A DNA stretch of 64,000 nt from Pontibacter arcticus (GCF_003284895.1 NZ_QMDV01000004.1:64501-128500), one strand, 5' to 3'. Shown: positions 44,471-54,971, counted from the first letter of the stretch. Numbers and translations: made by a program. Notes: generated by a model not told the origin, from the letters alone.

Positions 44471-46030
44471 ATGACTTCAATGTACACTTTCGATTTGCCA
44501 GCCAGCGGTAAGTCTATAATCAAGGTGATTGGCGTTGGGGGCGGTGGTAGTAACGCTGTCAACCACATGTATAAGCAGGGTATCAAGGATGTGGAATTTA
44601 TTATCTGCAACACTGATGCACAAGCGCTGCAAAGCAGTAGTGTACCAAATAAACTTGCCATTGGCCAGAACCTGACAGAAGGACTGGGGGCAGGTGCCAA
44701 CCCTGAAAAAGGAAAACAAGCCGCTCTGGAGAGCAAAGAAGAAATACGTGAGATGTTAAGCGCCGATACAAAAATGGTGTTTATCACGGCAGGTATGGGC
44801 GGCGGAACTGGTACGGGTGCTGCACCGGTTATCGCGAAAGTGGCAAAGGAGTTAGGCATCCTGACAGTTGGGATCGTAACGGCGCCTTTTATATTTGAAG
44901 GCAAGAAAAAGAAAACTGCTGCCGAGAACGGTGTTAAAGAACTAAGCGAAAACTGTGATACCATACTTGTTATCCTGAATGATAAGCTGCGTGAGATGTT
45001 CGGTAACCTGACCATCCGTGAAGCTTTCGCGAAGGCGGATAACGTATTAACGACAGCCGCTAAATCTATCGCAGAGATCATTACGGTTACTGCGGAAGTG
45101 AACGTGGACTTTGAAGACGTTAAGACGGTAATGAAAGACTCTGGTGCTGCCGTAATGGGTTCTGCTACCACAGAAGGCGAGGGCCGTGCCCTGCGTGCTG
45201 CTGAAGAAGCGCTTTCATCTCCGTTGCTGAACAACACAGATATTATTGGTGCTCAGAGAATTCTTCTTTCGATCATGTCTGGTGAGCAGGCTGAACTTGA
45301 AATGGATGAACTGACTGAGATCACGGAGTATATCCAGGACAAAGCCGGTCAGGAAGCTGAAGTTATCTTCGGACATGGTATTGATTCTTCGCTTGGCCAG
45401 AGCATTCGTGTAACTGTTATTGCTACAGGTTTCGCGAGCACTGCTGAAAGTATACTGGAACCAAAAAAAACAGTATTTGACTTAAACAGCCAAAAAAAAA
45501 TTGAAGTAACAAACGAAGCGCCCGTTAAGGTAGAAACACCTGAGCCGGTTTACTATGCGCCTCGTCCGGCAGCAGCACCAGCACCTGTTGCTCCTGCGCC
45601 TGCACCGGTACCAGTTCCAACGCCTGCACCTGCTCCGGCACCGCAGCAGTATGAGCAGCGCAAGCCAATTGAACAGGCTCAGCCTACCCGTATCGTGCAT
45701 ATATTGGATGCGCATACGAAGAACGATGGGTTTACGGCTGCCGCCAGAAGCACGGACAGCTATTCTGTTGGTGAAGCAGACAGACGTGCTCAGGAGCAAT
45801 TACATTTAAAGCAACTTGCCGACGAAAGAAAAGCACGCCTGCAAATGTTGAGCACCGAAATTACATCTGAAGCCATGAAGGAGAAGATGGAAGTTCCGGC
45901 TTACCTGCGCCGCAATGTAGCCTTGGATAGAGTTTCTCATTCTTCGGAGCGCAGCATCTCCCGCTTTAACCTGAACGACGACAACGAGATCTTAGGAGAT
46001 AACCGCTTCCTGCATGACAATGTAGACTAA
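44471..46030 (+). CDS. ftsZ: cell division tubulin FtsZ
   Basis: The 519-residue GTPase forms the Z ring. The GTP motif AGMGGGTGTGAAPVIAKVA is near residue 107, the start is VIGVGGGGSNAVNHMYKQG and the T7 loop carries NVDFEDVKTVM. After the globular domain (to about 320) comes a long linker with a Pro/Ala/Val-rich stretch (about 358-395) and a C-terminal region with VPAYLRRNVALD, the likely peptide for FtsA binding, then a further 38 residues. The extended end after that peptide is common in this phylum. It is the last dcw gene, before a strong terminator. Confidence 0.97.
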   Translation: MTSMYTFDLPASGKSIIKVIGVGGGGSNAVNHMYKQGIKDVEFIICNTDAQALQSSSVPNKLAIGQNLTEGLGAGANPEKGKQAALESKEEIREMLSADTKMVFITAGMGGGTGTGAAPVIAKVAKELGILTVGIVTAPFIFEGKKKKTAAENGVKELSENCDTILVILNDKLREMFGNLTIREAFAKADNVLTTAAKSIAEIITVTAEVNVDFEDVKTVMKDSGAAVMGSATTEGEGRALRAAEEALSSPLLNNTDIIGAQRILLSIMSGEQAELEMDELTEITEYIQDKAGQEAEVIFGHGIDSSLGQSIRVTVIATGFASTAESILEPKKTVFDLNSQKKIEVTNEAPVKVETPEPVYYAPRPAAAPAPVAPAPAPVPVPTPAPAPAPQQYEQRKPIEQAQPTRIVHILDAHTKNDGFTAAARSTDSYSVGEADRRAQEQLHLKQLADERKARLQMLSTEITSEAMKEKMEVPAYLRRNVALDRVSHSSERSISRFNLNDDNEILGDNRFLHDNVD

Positions 46031-46039
46031 GGTTCTTCC

Positions 46040-46099
46040 AAGTATAAAGTATAAAAAAAGCCCGCTGTTTAAAGCGGGCTTTTTTTATACTTTATACTT
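46040..46099. terminator. terminator after ftsZ with AAGTATAA flanks
   Basis: Perfect 27-base arms at 46040-46066 and 46073-46099: AAGTATAAAGTATAAA, an A run and GCCCGCT, then the complement. The loop is six bases. It ends the dcw cluster. Confidence 0.9.
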
Positions 46100-46172
46100 T
46101 CTGATGTTATTTAAAAGTAAAGTCATACTTTCAGATCAAAGTATAAATCAATAAGATTTTACTTCAGATTGC

Positions 46173-46233
46173 GCCGTTGTAGGTGTTTTCACCGACAACA
46201 TTAGTCTATATGCTTGCAGTTGAAAACACGCAG
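46173..46233. repeat. GGTGTTTTCACC intergenic element, copy 1
   Basis: The block 46173-46199 contains GGTGTTTTCACCGACAAC and agrees at 25 of 27 positions with 58770-58796; the block TGAAAACACGCAG at 46221-46233 is identical to 58825-58837. The two blocks are partly inverted copies of each other (GTGTTTTCA/TGAAAACAC). It lies in a convergent spacer after the ftsZ terminator. Confidence 0.75.
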
Positions 46234-46306
46234 GAGTCCAGTTTATACGGTTTTATTGAAAAGCTAAGTAGTTTCAAAGTATAAATACAGTCTTCAGTTT
46301 CTATAC

Positions 46307-46831
46307 TTAAAAGTTAATAAAGCTTTCTACCTGTTCCTCTAAAAGCTGCGCATACAACTCGTTGGTAAGCTCCTTGCCATCGAAGTTCTTGCTTATAAAA
46401 GCCAGTTTCAGCTTCTGTGCCAGCACATGCATGCCCAGGTAGTTAAAGATATCGGTCAGGTGGCTGGTAGCCAGCAGGCCGCCCTGCATCCCGGAGGACA
46501 GGCCCACTAAAGCCGCTTTCTTATTCTTGAAGGTAAACGGATAATCCAGGCCATCAATAAAAGCTTTCAGAACACCCGGGAAGGAACCGTTATACTCTGG
46601 CACCACAAACACGAACTTCTCAGAATTGGCGACCATAGCGCCTAATTTATTAAACGCTTCGTTTTTGCCGGTGTAGTCGTAAAGAGCAGAAATTACAAAG
46701 TCCTCAGGAAGTTCGGCCAGATCGAGTATCTGGTATGCCATGCCTTTTTCTTCCAGTTTAGAAGCATATAAACTCACTATCGCTCTGGTTAAAGAGGCAG
46801 GTCTGTTCGTGCCGGATATAAGTGTGATCAT
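46307..46831 (-). CDS. NADPH-dependent FMN reductase family protein
   Basis: The 174-residue flavodoxin-fold protein has the FMN phosphate loop LISGTNRPASLTRAIV, the VVPEYNGSFPGVLKAFIDGL motif of this family and GLSSGMQGG. Such enzymes reduce FMN, quinones or azo compounds with NADPH in the cytoplasm. It stands alone downstream of the sdh terminator and convergent with ftsZ. The physiological substrate cannot be told. Confidence 0.88.
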   Translation of the reverse strand: MITLISGTNRPASLTRAIVSLYASKLEEKGMAYQILDLAELPEDFVISALYDYTGKNEAFNKLGAMVANSEKFVFVVPEYNGSFPGVLKAFIDGLDYPFTFKNKKAALVGLSSGMQGGLLATSHLTDIFNYLGMHVLAQKLKLAFISKNFDGKELTNELYAQLLEEQVESFINF

Positions 46832-46919
46832 AGGTTAAAGTATAAAAGTGCTTCAGGCCAAGTATAAATTCACCAAAGCAAGTATAGTTTCAAAGATAAG
46901 TGGTCTGGATTTAAAACAA

Positions 46920-46951
46920 AAAAGGCGGGAACATTGCTGCTCCCGCCTTTT
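46920..46951 (-). terminator. terminator of the sdh operon
   Basis: AAAAGGCGGGA (46920-46930) and TCCCGCCTTTT (46941-46951) form an 11-pair stem with a 10-base loop, 18 bases after the sdhB stop codon. Confidence 0.85.
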
Positions 46952-46968
46952 ATAAACTAATAAGTTAC

Positions 46969-47751
46969 TTAGAAGTTTTCTGAAGTTGCCTTAGCAGAAA
47001 TATATTCTCTGCGCAGCATGTTAATGTTCTCCAGCGAAATGCCTACCGGACACTCGGCAGCGCAGGCTCCTGTATTGCTACAAGCTCCGAAACCTTCTAT
47101 TTCCATCTGGGCCACCATGTTCTCTACACGCGTCTGGCGCTCTACTTTACCTTGTGGTAACAGGGCAAGCTGCGATACCTTAGCAGATACGAACAGGATA
47201 GCAGAAGCATTTTTACACGCTGCTACACATGCACCACACTGGATACAGGTTGCCGCATCAAACGCCTTGTCTGCAATCGTTTTCGGAATCGGAATCTCGT
47301 TGGCATCCGGTACGCCACCTGTGTTAACAGATACGTAACCACCAGCCTGCTGAATACGGTCAAAGGCAGAACGGTCTACTACCAGGTCTTTGTGCACCGG
47401 GAAGGCAGCTGCTCTCCAGGGCTCAATGGTAATGGTATCGCCATCTTTGAAGTGGCGCATATGCAGCTGGCAGGTTGTAGTGCCACGCTCCGGGCCATGC
47501 GGACGGCCATTGATGTGCAGGCTGCACGCACCGCAAATACCTTCGCGGCAATCGTGGTCAAACGCGATCGGGTCTTCACCGCTACGCAGCAGGTTCTCGT
47601 TGAGTACGTCCATCATTTCCAGGAAAGACATATCAGGAGAGATTCCTTTAACAGGGTAAGTTACCAGCTGACCAGCGGCATCTTTATTTTTTTGGCGCCA
47701 AACCTTTAGCGTAAGATCCATCGGTTTAGCATTTGGATTACTTCCAGCCAT
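46969..47751 (-). CDS. sdhB: succinate dehydrogenase iron-sulfur subunit
   Basis: The 260-residue protein carries three clusters: 2Fe-2S cysteines in [17 protein letters not shown] with TTTCQL, 4Fe-4S in [14 protein letters not shown], and 3Fe-4S/4Fe-4S in [14 protein letters not shown]. It moves electrons from SdhA to the membrane quinone. The ATG at 47751 is chosen because the frame before it opens only at a TTG. It is third in the minus-strand operon sdhC-sdhA-sdhB. Confidence 0.96.
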   Translation of the reverse strand: MAGSNPNAKPMDLTLKVWRQKNKDAAGQLVTYPVKGISPDMSFLEMMDVLNENLLRSGEDPIAFDHDCREGICGACSLHINGRPHGPERGTTTCQLHMRHFKDGDTITIEPWRAAAFPVHKDLVVDRSAFDRIQQAGGYVSVNTGGVPDANEIPIPKTIADKAFDAATCIQCGACVAACKNASAILFVSAKVSQLALLPQGKVERQTRVENMVAQMEIEGFGACSNTGACAAECPVGISLENINMLRREYISAKATSENF

Positions 47752-47761
47752 TTTATTTGTC

Positions 47762-47876
47762 AATTAAGAATTACGAATTAACAATTACGAATTGAGAAAA
47801 ATAAATTACTGATTAGAAAAAAACTGAGAAGTTATACTTACCTGCAATCCTAATTTGTAATTCGTAATTCTTAATT
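47762..47876. repeat. inverted repeat in the sdhA-sdhB spacer
   Basis: AATTAAGAATTACGAATTA (47762-47780) and its exact complement (47858-47876) flank 77 bases in the 138-base spacer inside the sdh operon. Further ATTACGAATT and TTCGTAATT units lie inside. Such AATTCGTAATT runs are spacer repeats in this phylum; here they could fold in the sdh messenger RNA. Confidence 0.65.
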
Positions 47877-47889
47877 CGTAATTAATTAT

Positions 47890-49824
47890 TTATTTATAGC
47901 TACGCTGTGTCAGCTTCACGTTCTCGAATTTGAGATCTTCTTTGTGCAGCATTGGCTGGTTGCCAGTTCCTGTAAACTCCCAGGCCGCTACATAAGCAAA
48001 GTTCTCGTCATCGCGCAGGGCTTCGTTCTCCGGTGTCTGGTATTCCTCACGGAAGTGGCCACCACAAGATTCTTCTCTGTGCAGCGCATCGTCTACCATC
48101 AGTTCTCCAAGCTCCAGGAAATCGGCAACACGGTGTGCTTTCTCAAGTGTCTGGTTTAACTCTTCGTTTACGCCGGTTACTTTCACATCTCTCCAGAATT
48201 CATCACGCAGTTTACGGATCTCGGCTTTCGCGAAACGAAGTCCTTCGGCGTTACGGGCCATACCGCAGTAATCCCACATTATCAGGCCAAGTGCCTTATG
48301 GAAATCATCTACTGTGCGCGTTCCCTGGATAGAAAGAAGCTTGTTTGTAATAGCCATTACGTTCTGCTCGGCTTCCTTAAAGGCAGGGTGCTCGGTGCTG
48401 ATACGCTCGTTTGGCATTTTAGCCAGGTAATCACCGATAGTATAAGGAACTACAAAGTATCCGTCAGCTAAACCTTGCATCAGGGCAGAAGCACCTAAGC
48501 GGTTTGCACCGTGGTCAGAGAAGTTACACTCGCCGGTCGCATATAAACCAGGGATAGTAGTCATCAGGTTATAATCTACCCAAAGGCCACCCATGGTATA
48601 GTGTACGGCAGGGTAGATACGCATTGGCTTTTCATACGGATTCTCATCAGTAATCTTAGCATACATATCGAACAGGTTACCATACTTGGCTGCAATAGCC
48701 GGCTGACCTTCACGCTTAATTGCATCAGCAAAATCCAGGAATACGGCAAGGCCTGAAGCACCTACACCACGACCTTCGTCGCACATCAGTTTGGCATTAC
48801 GGGAAGCCACGTCGCGTGGTACCAGGTTACCAAATGCAGGATACTTACGCTCCAGGTAGTAATCGCGGTCTTCTTCTTTGATGTCGTTCACCGTGATTTC
48901 TCCTTTGCGAAGACGCTGTGCTGTCTCAACAGTTTTAGGAACCCAAACACGGCCATCGTTACGAAGCGACTCAGACATCAGCGTCAGCTTTGACTGGTAA
49001 TCGCCGGATACCGGGATACAGGTAGGGTGGATCTGCGTAAAGCAAGGGTTAGCGAACAATGCCCCTCTGCGGTGTGCTCTCCAGGCAGCTGTAGCGTTAG
49101 AACCCATCGCATTCGTAGACAGGAAGAATACGTTACCGTATCCGCCGGTTGCCAGAACTACAGCGTGTGCACTATGCGATTCAACCTTACCCGTGATCAG
49201 GTTACGAACTACAATACCACGTGCTTTGCCATCTACCATTACCAGGTCAAGCATTTCGGTGCGCGGATACATTTTTACTTTACCGTAAGCAATCTGGCGG
49301 TTAAGCGCTGAGTAAGCACCTAAAAGCAACTGCTGTCCGGTTTGGCCACGTGCATAGAACGTACGCGATACCTGCGCACCACCGAATGAACGGTTAGCGA
49401 GAAGCCCGCCGTACTCACGTGCAAACGGTACACCTTGCGCCACGCATTGGTCAATGATATCTACAGATACCTGAGCCAGACGGTACACGTTAGCTTCACG
49501 TGCGCGGTAGTCACCACCTTTAACGGTGTCGTAGAACAGACGGAAAACAGAGTCGCCATCGTTCTGGTAGTTTTTAGCAGCATTAATACCACCCTGAGCC
49601 GCAATGGAGTGCGCACGACGCGGAGAATCCTGAAAACAGAATGCTTTTACGTTGTAACCAAGCTCACCAAAAGTAGCAGCAGCAGAAGCACCAGCCAGGC
49701 CGGTACCAACTACAATAATATCGTATTTACGTTTGTTGGCCGGGTTTACCAGCTTCACGTTAAATTTATGCTTGTCCCATTTCTCCGCTAACGGGCCTTC
49801 CGGGATGTTAGAATCTAATATCAT
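47890..49824 (-). CDS. sdhA: succinate dehydrogenase flavoprotein subunit
   Basis: The 644-residue subunit oxidises succinate using covalently bound FAD. FAD-binding [20 protein letters not shown] is near the start; the FAD-linking histidine lies in [15 protein letters not shown]; catalytic parts are [28 protein letters not shown] and the C-terminal [18 protein letters not shown]. The length is typical for the B-type (Bacillus/Wolinella-like) enzyme. Confidence 0.97.
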   Translation of the reverse strand: MILDSNIPEGPLAEKWDKHKFNVKLVNPANKRKYDIIVVGTGLAGASAAATFGELGYNVKAFCFQDSPRRAHSIAAQGGINAAKNYQNDGDSVFRLFYDTVKGGDYRAREANVYRLAQVSVDIIDQCVAQGVPFAREYGGLLANRSFGGAQVSRTFYARGQTGQQLLLGAYSALNRQIAYGKVKMYPRTEMLDLVMVDGKARGIVVRNLITGKVESHSAHAVVLATGGYGNVFFLSTNAMGSNATAAWRAHRRGALFANPCFTQIHPTCIPVSGDYQSKLTLMSESLRNDGRVWVPKTVETAQRLRKGEITVNDIKEEDRDYYLERKYPAFGNLVPRDVASRNAKLMCDEGRGVGASGLAVFLDFADAIKREGQPAIAAKYGNLFDMYAKITDENPYEKPMRIYPAVHYTMGGLWVDYNLMTTIPGLYATGECNFSDHGANRLGASALMQGLADGYFVVPYTIGDYLAKMPNERISTEHPAFKEAEQNVMAITNKLLSIQGTRTVDDFHKALGLIMWDYCGMARNAEGLRFAKAEIRKLRDEFWRDVKVTGVNEELNQTLEKAHRVADFLELGELMVDDALHREESCGGHFREEYQTPENEALRDDENFAYVAAWEFTGTGNQPMLHKEDLKFENVKLTQRSYK

Positions 49825-49845
49825 AGCAATATGAAAAGACAGTTA

Positions 49846-50526
49846 TTACTTAAGGAAGAAGAAGTATAATGGGATGACAGCAAAGCCAGCACAAACGATT
49901 ACAGAAAAAGCGTATCCGAATTTCTGAATGAATGGGGTATACTTCTTGTGATCAAGGCCCAGCGACTGGAATGCACTCTGGAAACCGTGGATCAGGTGAT
50001 AAGCTAGCGCTACCATCGAAATAACATAAATGGCTACATACCACCAAATGTCAAACGACTGCACTACTTTCAGGTAAAGGTTATCGTACTCTACATTCTC
50101 GATCACGACACCATCCAGACCGCCAAAACGAGCCGGAACAAAGAAGTTCCAAAGGTGGATGATCAGGAACACAAGTATAACTGTACCTAATAAACCCATG
50201 TTGCGGGAAGACCAGGTAGAGTTTTCCTGCGGGCGGCTATCGGCATAACCAATCGGGCGGGCGGCTTTGTTCTTACGCGTTAAAACGATCGCATCGTAAA
50301 TGTGGAACAGGAAGCCAAGGACTAAAACGATCTCCATGGTGCGGATGATCGGGTTGGTCGCCATGAAGTGGGAGTAGATGTTAAAGGCTTCGCCACCATC
50401 GTCTTTAAAGAGCTGTAAGTTGCCAATTAAGTGGACCACCAGGAAAGAGCACAGAAAAAGACCTGTGATGGACATCACGATCTTCCGGCCAACAGTACTG
50501 GAAAACGTTTTAGTAAACCAATTCAT
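49846..50526 (-). CDS. sdhC: succinate dehydrogenase cytochrome b subunit
   Basis: The 226-residue protein has five membrane segments and several in-membrane histidines (VVHLIGNLQ, GFLFHIYDA, LIIHLWNFF, AYHLIHGFQS), as in single-chain di-heme cytochrome b of B-type complexes that use menaquinone. No sdhD is present, in line with this type. It is the first gene of the operon, 20 bases before sdhA. Confidence 0.93.
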   Translation of the reverse strand: MNWFTKTFSSTVGRKIVMSITGLFLCSFLVVHLIGNLQLFKDDGGEAFNIYSHFMATNPIIRTMEIVLVLGFLFHIYDAIVLTRKNKAARPIGYADSRPQENSTWSSRNMGLLGTVILVFLIIHLWNFFVPARFGGLDGVVIENVEYDNLYLKVVQSFDIWWYVAIYVISMVALAYHLIHGFQSAFQSLGLDHKKYTPFIQKFGYAFSVIVCAGFAVIPLYFFFLK

Positions 50527-50568
50527 CTGTATTTGTTAAGGGTTAAATAAATGAGCGTTTTTAATTCT

Positions 50569-50599
50569 CAAAGGTACATGCAGGCTATATACAAAACAA
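50569..50599 (-). promoter_or_regulatory. sdhCAB promoter
   Basis: On the minus strand TTG (50599-50597), 20 bases, then TACCTTTG (50576-50569) match the Bacteroidota primary promoter exactly. Transcription should start near 50562, giving a leader of about 36 bases to sdhC. Confidence 0.78.
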
Positions 50600-50746
50600 T
50601 TTTAAAATCATATTTTGAATCAATCTAAATTGGTATGCGTAGGACAAAAAACCTTTAAAGTATAACCATCATTATCTCTTATTGTTGGTAATATTACCCG
50701 GATTTGTTTTCTTTATAGCTAAATTTTACTGCCAAACCCCACCTGT

Positions 50747-53548
50747 ATGCCGAAAAGCTTACGCATAAAGTACTTCCTGCATGCCTGCCTGTTGTGGGTA
50801 ATGATCATGTTACTGGGTGCAGTGCCTGAGGCGCAGGCCACACACATCCGGGCAGGAGATATTACAGCAAAGCGCGACACCACAGCAAACCCCAATCCGC
50901 GCCGTTTTTTCTTTACCATGATCATGTACACCGACCGGGCATCCAGCGCGGAAGACCCTGTTGTACTGATCAGGAACGGAGATGGCACCACACAGGAAGT
51001 AGAACGCCTGGCTGTTATACCGATAGGCGAGCCCGCCGATCTGGTTGATAAAGAAGTTTTTAGGTGGGAGTACACCTATGGAGCAGACGGGAGCTACGTA
51101 GTTTCCTGGAACGGGCAGAACCGGAACAACGACATCAAAAACATTGCACCTCCTTCGCAGGATATCAACTTCTACATTGAAACGATTGTTAATATAAATG
51201 CCCTGCGCGGGTTTAACAGTACGCCTGTACTGCGCGTTGCCCCCATCGATAAAGCTGCGGTAGGCAGAATATTTGTGCACAACCCCGGCGCCACCGATGC
51301 TGACGGAGATAGCCTTGCTTTTAAACTGCGCGTGCCGCAACGGGTTGAAGTACCAGGTGGCAGAATATCGGATGTGCCCGGTTATACGTTGCCAAGCCGA
51401 ACTTTTGCCTGTACCACTGCCAACGGAACAGCTACCTCTTATCTTACTCTGAATGTTGTAACCGGCCAGTTGGAGTGGAATGCACCCTGCATGAAAGGGG
51501 AGTACAACGTAGCTTTTGTGGTAGAAGAATGGCGGATAACCGTACAGCCAAATGGCAGGCGCGTAGCAGCCAAGCTAAGCGAAGTGGTCCGGGATATGCA
51601 GATCATTGTAAAAGATAACCCGAACAGGCCACCTGTATTGCAGCCAAAAGACACCTGTGTAGTAGCCGGTACAACCCTTGTAGGTATTGTCAGAGCAACC
51701 GATCCGGACGGCGACAGAATTAATTTAACGCTTGCCGGTAACGGTGGAATTGTGCCGCCAGCCAGTTTTGTAGCCAATGCCAATACAACAGGCGGCGTGG
51801 CAACAGGCACGTTCAGATGGCCAACCGTTTGTGGCGATGTGCGAGAGCGCCCGTACCAGGTAATTTTTAAAGCGGAAGACAGGCCCATACCTGCCGAAAA
51901 CAAGCTGGCCGATCTCCAACCCTGGAACATTACAGTAGTTGGTCCGCCACCTGTATTAACGGGTATACAAGGCGGCGCAAGCAGTGTAACCATTAACTGG
52001 AACCCATATACGTGCCAGAACGCATCTGTTATGAAAGTTTACAGACGCGAAGGCAAGTCTAATTTTGTGCCGGATGCCTGCCAGACCGGCGTGCCTGCCA
52101 GCACAGGTTATGTGCTGATCGGGGAAGTACGAAAGAATGCAAACGGTACGTGGGCTACCAGTTTTACAGATACCAACAACGGAGCCGGCCTGAAACCCGG
52201 CACAGAATATTGCTACATTACTTATGCTGAATTCCCGGCGCCGGCTGGTGGTAAAAGTATAGCATCAAACGAAGTATGCATTACCGTAGACCAAGATATA
52301 CCTTACCTTACTAATGTAACTGTTGACCGTACAAGCGCTACAAATGGCCAGATAACGGTAAGATGGATCGCGCCGCTTAACTTAGATAACCTGGCGCAGC
52401 CGCTTGAGTATAGATTATACCGTAAAGTAGGCATGGAGCCGGGTGGCAACTTTGGTGCGCCGATCTTTACAAGCCGGAACATTGCAGGCGCTACTTCTTT
52501 TGTAGATCAGAACCTGAATACGCAGAATAATGCGTACCGCTATAAATTGGAGTTTTACCAGGCTCAGAACGGACAACCAACCAACCTGCGTCATTCCACG
52601 GAAGCATCCAGCGTACGGTTAACAACAGCCGCAGCGCCAAACGATGAAGAAGGTATTGTGCTGAACTGGACGTATAATGTGCCCTGGAACAATACCATAC
52701 TGGATCATCGCATTTACAGAAGAGCCGAAGGTTCAACGCAGTTTGTTCTCGTAGATCAGGTGAAAGCCGGCGCGACAAGCGGAACCTATACAGACCGTGG
52801 CACGGCGCAGGGCGGGCCATTACAGCGCGGCGTAACCTATTGCTATTATGTCGAAACTGCCGGAACCTACCAGATAGCGGGCGTGCCGGAGCCACTCCTG
52901 AACAAGAGCCAGGAGTCATGTGCGCTCATTCCGTTGCTGGTTTGCCCGCCGGTGCTAAGTATAAACGAGCTTAATTGTGAGCAGTTCCTGCAGAATCCAA
53001 CGGATCCGCCTTACCAGAACATACTTACCTGGGTGCCGCCAACCGACCCGGATTGTACCACAGACATTGATTTCTATACTGTATACTTTAAAGGGCCGGG
53101 CCAGACAGAGTACACTAAATTAGCGACTACCAAAGAAACTACTTTCACCCATACGGGCCTCGAGTCGTTTGCGGGTTGCTATGTGGTAACCTTAACCGAT
53201 GTAACTGGTCGCGAGAGCGTATTTAGTAACGAAGTATGCAAAGACAACTGCTTCTACTTTATGTTGCCAAACATCATCACGCCAAACGGAGACGGTAAAA
53301 ATGATGTGTTCCGACCAGATGAGCGTGCACGATTTATCCGGTCAACTAAGTTTAAAGTGTTTAACCGCTGGGGGACATTGGTATACGAAAGCAGCAGCGA
53401 CCCATACATTAACTGGGCCGGTGTAGATAAGGACGGCAACCGGTTAACCGACGGGGTATACTACTACGAAGCAGAAGTTTCCGTATTCAGTATAGATCCG
53501 GCCCGGGCATCAACCAAGTATAAAGGCTGGGTTGAGATCGTTCGCTAA
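50747..53548 (+). CDS. secreted T9SS type-B (gliding-associated C-terminal) protein
   Basis: The 933-residue protein has a signal peptide ending near AQATHIRAGDI, then Ig/cadherin-like domains (for example PPVLQPKDTCVVAG and RATDPDGDRINLTLAG), several fibronectin-III-like domains (about 400-820) and the C-terminal sorting domain NIITPNGDGKNDVFRPDE ... FNRWGTLVYES ... DGVYYYEAEV. That last domain directs export by the type IX system, as in adhesins for gliding motility. Surface adhesion is inferred. It shares one base with the next gene. Confidence 0.88.
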   Translation: MPKSLRIKYFLHACLLWVMIMLLGAVPEAQATHIRAGDITAKRDTTANPNPRRFFFTMIMYTDRASSAEDPVVLIRNGDGTTQEVERLAVIPIGEPADLVDKEVFRWEYTYGADGSYVVSWNGQNRNNDIKNIAPPSQDINFYIETIVNINALRGFNSTPVLRVAPIDKAAVGRIFVHNPGATDADGDSLAFKLRVPQRVEVPGGRISDVPGYTLPSRTFACTTANGTATSYLTLNVVTGQLEWNAPCMKGEYNVAFVVEEWRITVQPNGRRVAAKLSEVVRDMQIIVKDNPNRPPVLQPKDTCVVAGTTLVGIVRATDPDGDRINLTLAGNGGIVPPASFVANANTTGGVATGTFRWPTVCGDVRERPYQVIFKAEDRPIPAENKLADLQPWNITVVGPPPVLTGIQGGASSVTINWNPYTCQNASVMKVYRREGKSNFVPDACQTGVPASTGYVLIGEVRKNANGTWATSFTDTNNGAGLKPGTEYCYITYAEFPAPAGGKSIASNEVCITVDQDIPYLTNVTVDRTSATNGQITVRWIAPLNLDNLAQPLEYRLYRKVGMEPGGNFGAPIFTSRNIAGATSFVDQNLNTQNNAYRYKLEFYQAQNGQPTNLRHSTEASSVRLTTAAAPNDEEGIVLNWTYNVPWNNTILDHRIYRRAEGSTQFVLVDQVKAGATSGTYTDRGTAQGGPLQRGVTYCYYVETAGTYQIAGVPEPLLNKSQESCALIPLLVCPPVLSINELNCEQFLQNPTDPPYQNILTWVPPTDPDCTTDIDFYTVYFKGPGQTEYTKLATTKETTFTHTGLESFAGCYVVTLTDVTGRESVFSNEVCKDNCFYFMLPNIITPNGDGKNDVFRPDERARFIRSTKFKVFNRWGTLVYESSSDPYINWAGVDKDGNRLTDGVYYYEAEVSVFSIDPARASTKYKGWVEIVR

Positions 53549-53973
53549 TGAAAAACCATACAGTAAGTGAGTTGCAGGAAAAGCCCATCGTGTTTTACGA
53601 TGGCACCTGCGGCTTTTGCCAGGGTAGCGTACAGTTTGCCCTGAAGCATAACAAAAAGCAGGATTTATACTTTGCACCGCTCCAGTCCGGGTTGGCTACG
53701 CAGCTTGTACCGTTAGCGCAAGTACCGGAGCCGTTGCCCGATTCCATCCTTTTTTACGAGAAAGGTGTTCTTTATACCGAGTCTGAAGCGGTGCTGCGCA
53801 TTGCCCGTTACCTTAATTTTCCGTTGCCACTTCTTTATTATTTAAGGTTTATTCCCTTATCTTTCCGCAATTTTGTGTACCGGCTAGTAGCCCGAAACCG
53901 CTACCTGATTGCCGGCCAGAGAGAAAGCTGCCTGTTGCCTGGCCCCGAAGAACGCGCCAGGTTTGTAGCGTAA
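53548..53973 (+). CDS. DCC-family thiol-disulfide oxidoreductase (DUF393)
   Basis: The 141-residue protein begins IVFYDGTCGFCQGSVQF, the DxxCxxC motif of the DCC family, which has a thioredoxin-like fold. It continues with LYFAPLQS and ILFYEKGVLYTESEAVLRIARYL, also typical. Function is not known in detail; redox activity is inferred from the CxxC. The TAATG overlap with the secreted-protein gene suggests co-translation, although a functional link is unclear. Confidence 0.88.
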   Translation: MKNHTVSELQEKPIVFYDGTCGFCQGSVQFALKHNKKQDLYFAPLQSGLATQLVPLAQVPEPLPDSILFYEKGVLYTESEAVLRIARYLNFPLPLLYYLRFIPLSFRNFVYRLVARNRYLIAGQRESCLLPGPEERARFVA

Positions 53974-54095
53974 ATTGTTAAATTGCTGTTTGTTAGATTG
54001 TTGTTTCTCTAAAGTATAAACTAACTATAGTCTGAGCAACCATCAAGTTATTTAACCATCAAGCGGAATAACGAATAACCATTAATACAATACAA

Positions 54096-54971
54096 ATGAA
54101 AGCATACGTCTTCCCTGGGCAGGGTTCCCAGTTTGTAGGTATGGGCAAAGACCTGTATGAGCAGCACGACGAAGTAAAACAGTTGTTTGATAAAGCAAAC
54201 GAGATACTTGGTTTTAACATCACCGAGATCATGTTCAGCGGCACCGACGAAGAACTAAAGCAAACCAAAGTAACGCAGCCAGCTATTTTTCTGCACTCTG
54301 TGGCGCAGGCCAGAGTAGCGAAAGATTTCGCTCCGGATATGGTAGCAGGCCACTCGCTGGGTGAGTTCTCGGCGCTGGTTGCCTGCAATGTTTTAAGCTT
54401 TGAAGATGGCCTGCGTCTGGTTTCTAAAAGAGCACTTGCCATGCAGGCAGCCTGCGAAGCCAACCCATCTACGATGGCCGCCATACTTGGCCTGGAAGAC
54501 GAAAAGGTAGAAGAGATCTGTGCTGCTATTGATGAAGTGGTGGTACCGGCAAACTACAACTGCCCGGGCCAGCTGGTTATTTCCGGCTCTAACAAAGGCA
54601 TCGAAATTGCCTGCGAAAAAATGAAAGAAGCCGGTGCCAAACGCGCACTTCCGTTGCCGGTTGGTGGCGCTTTCCACTCGCCGCTGATGAAGCCCGCCGA
54701 AGAAGAACTGGCCAAAGCGATTGAAGCCACTACGTTTAGCCAGGGCATCTGCCCGATTTACCAGAACGTAGACGCCAAACCGCACACCGACCCCACCGAG
54801 ATTAAGCAAAACCTGATCAAGCAGCTAACCGCACCCGTACGCTGGACCCAATCGGTGCAGCAAATGGTAGCCGATGGCGCCACCGATTTTGTGGAATGCG
54901 GACCGGGCAAAGTGCTGCAGGGACTTGTTAAAAAGATCGAACGTACTATGGAAGTAAGCTCCGCCATTTAA
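54096..54971 (+). CDS. fabD: malonyl-CoA:ACP transacylase
   Basis: The 291-residue enzyme loads malonyl groups on acyl carrier protein for fatty acid synthesis. The first motif is FPGQGSQFVGMG, the nucleophile is Ser87 in VAGHSLGEFSALV, and the catalytic His lies in GGAFHSPLMKPA. It stands alone after a 120-base spacer containing TTGTTAAATTG-type simple repeats and before a strong terminator. Confidence 0.96.
   Translation: MKAYVFPGQGSQFVGMGKDLYEQHDEVKQLFDKANEILGFNITEIMFSGTDEELKQTKVTQPAIFLHSVAQARVAKDFAPDMVAGHSLGEFSALVACNVLSFEDGLRLVSKRALAMQAACEANPSTMAAILGLEDEKVEEICAAIDEVVVPANYNCPGQLVISGSNKGIEIACEKMKEAGAKRALPLPVGGAFHSPLMKPAEEELAKAIEATTFSQGICPIYQNVDAKPHTDPTEIKQNLIKQLTAPVRWTQSVQQMVADGATDFVECGPGKVLQGLVKKIERTMEVSSAI

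Noticed and set aside
45540..45660. Pro/Ala-rich repeat in ftsZ as a recent repeat expansion
   Set aside because: Flexible Pro/Ala linkers are usual between the FtsZ core and its C-terminal peptide, so this is ordinary.
53971..54095. TTGTTAAATTG and TTGTTAGATTGTTG runs before fabD as an operator
   Set aside because: Similar low-complexity runs occur before the polyprenyl synthase gene; no defined motif could be drawn.
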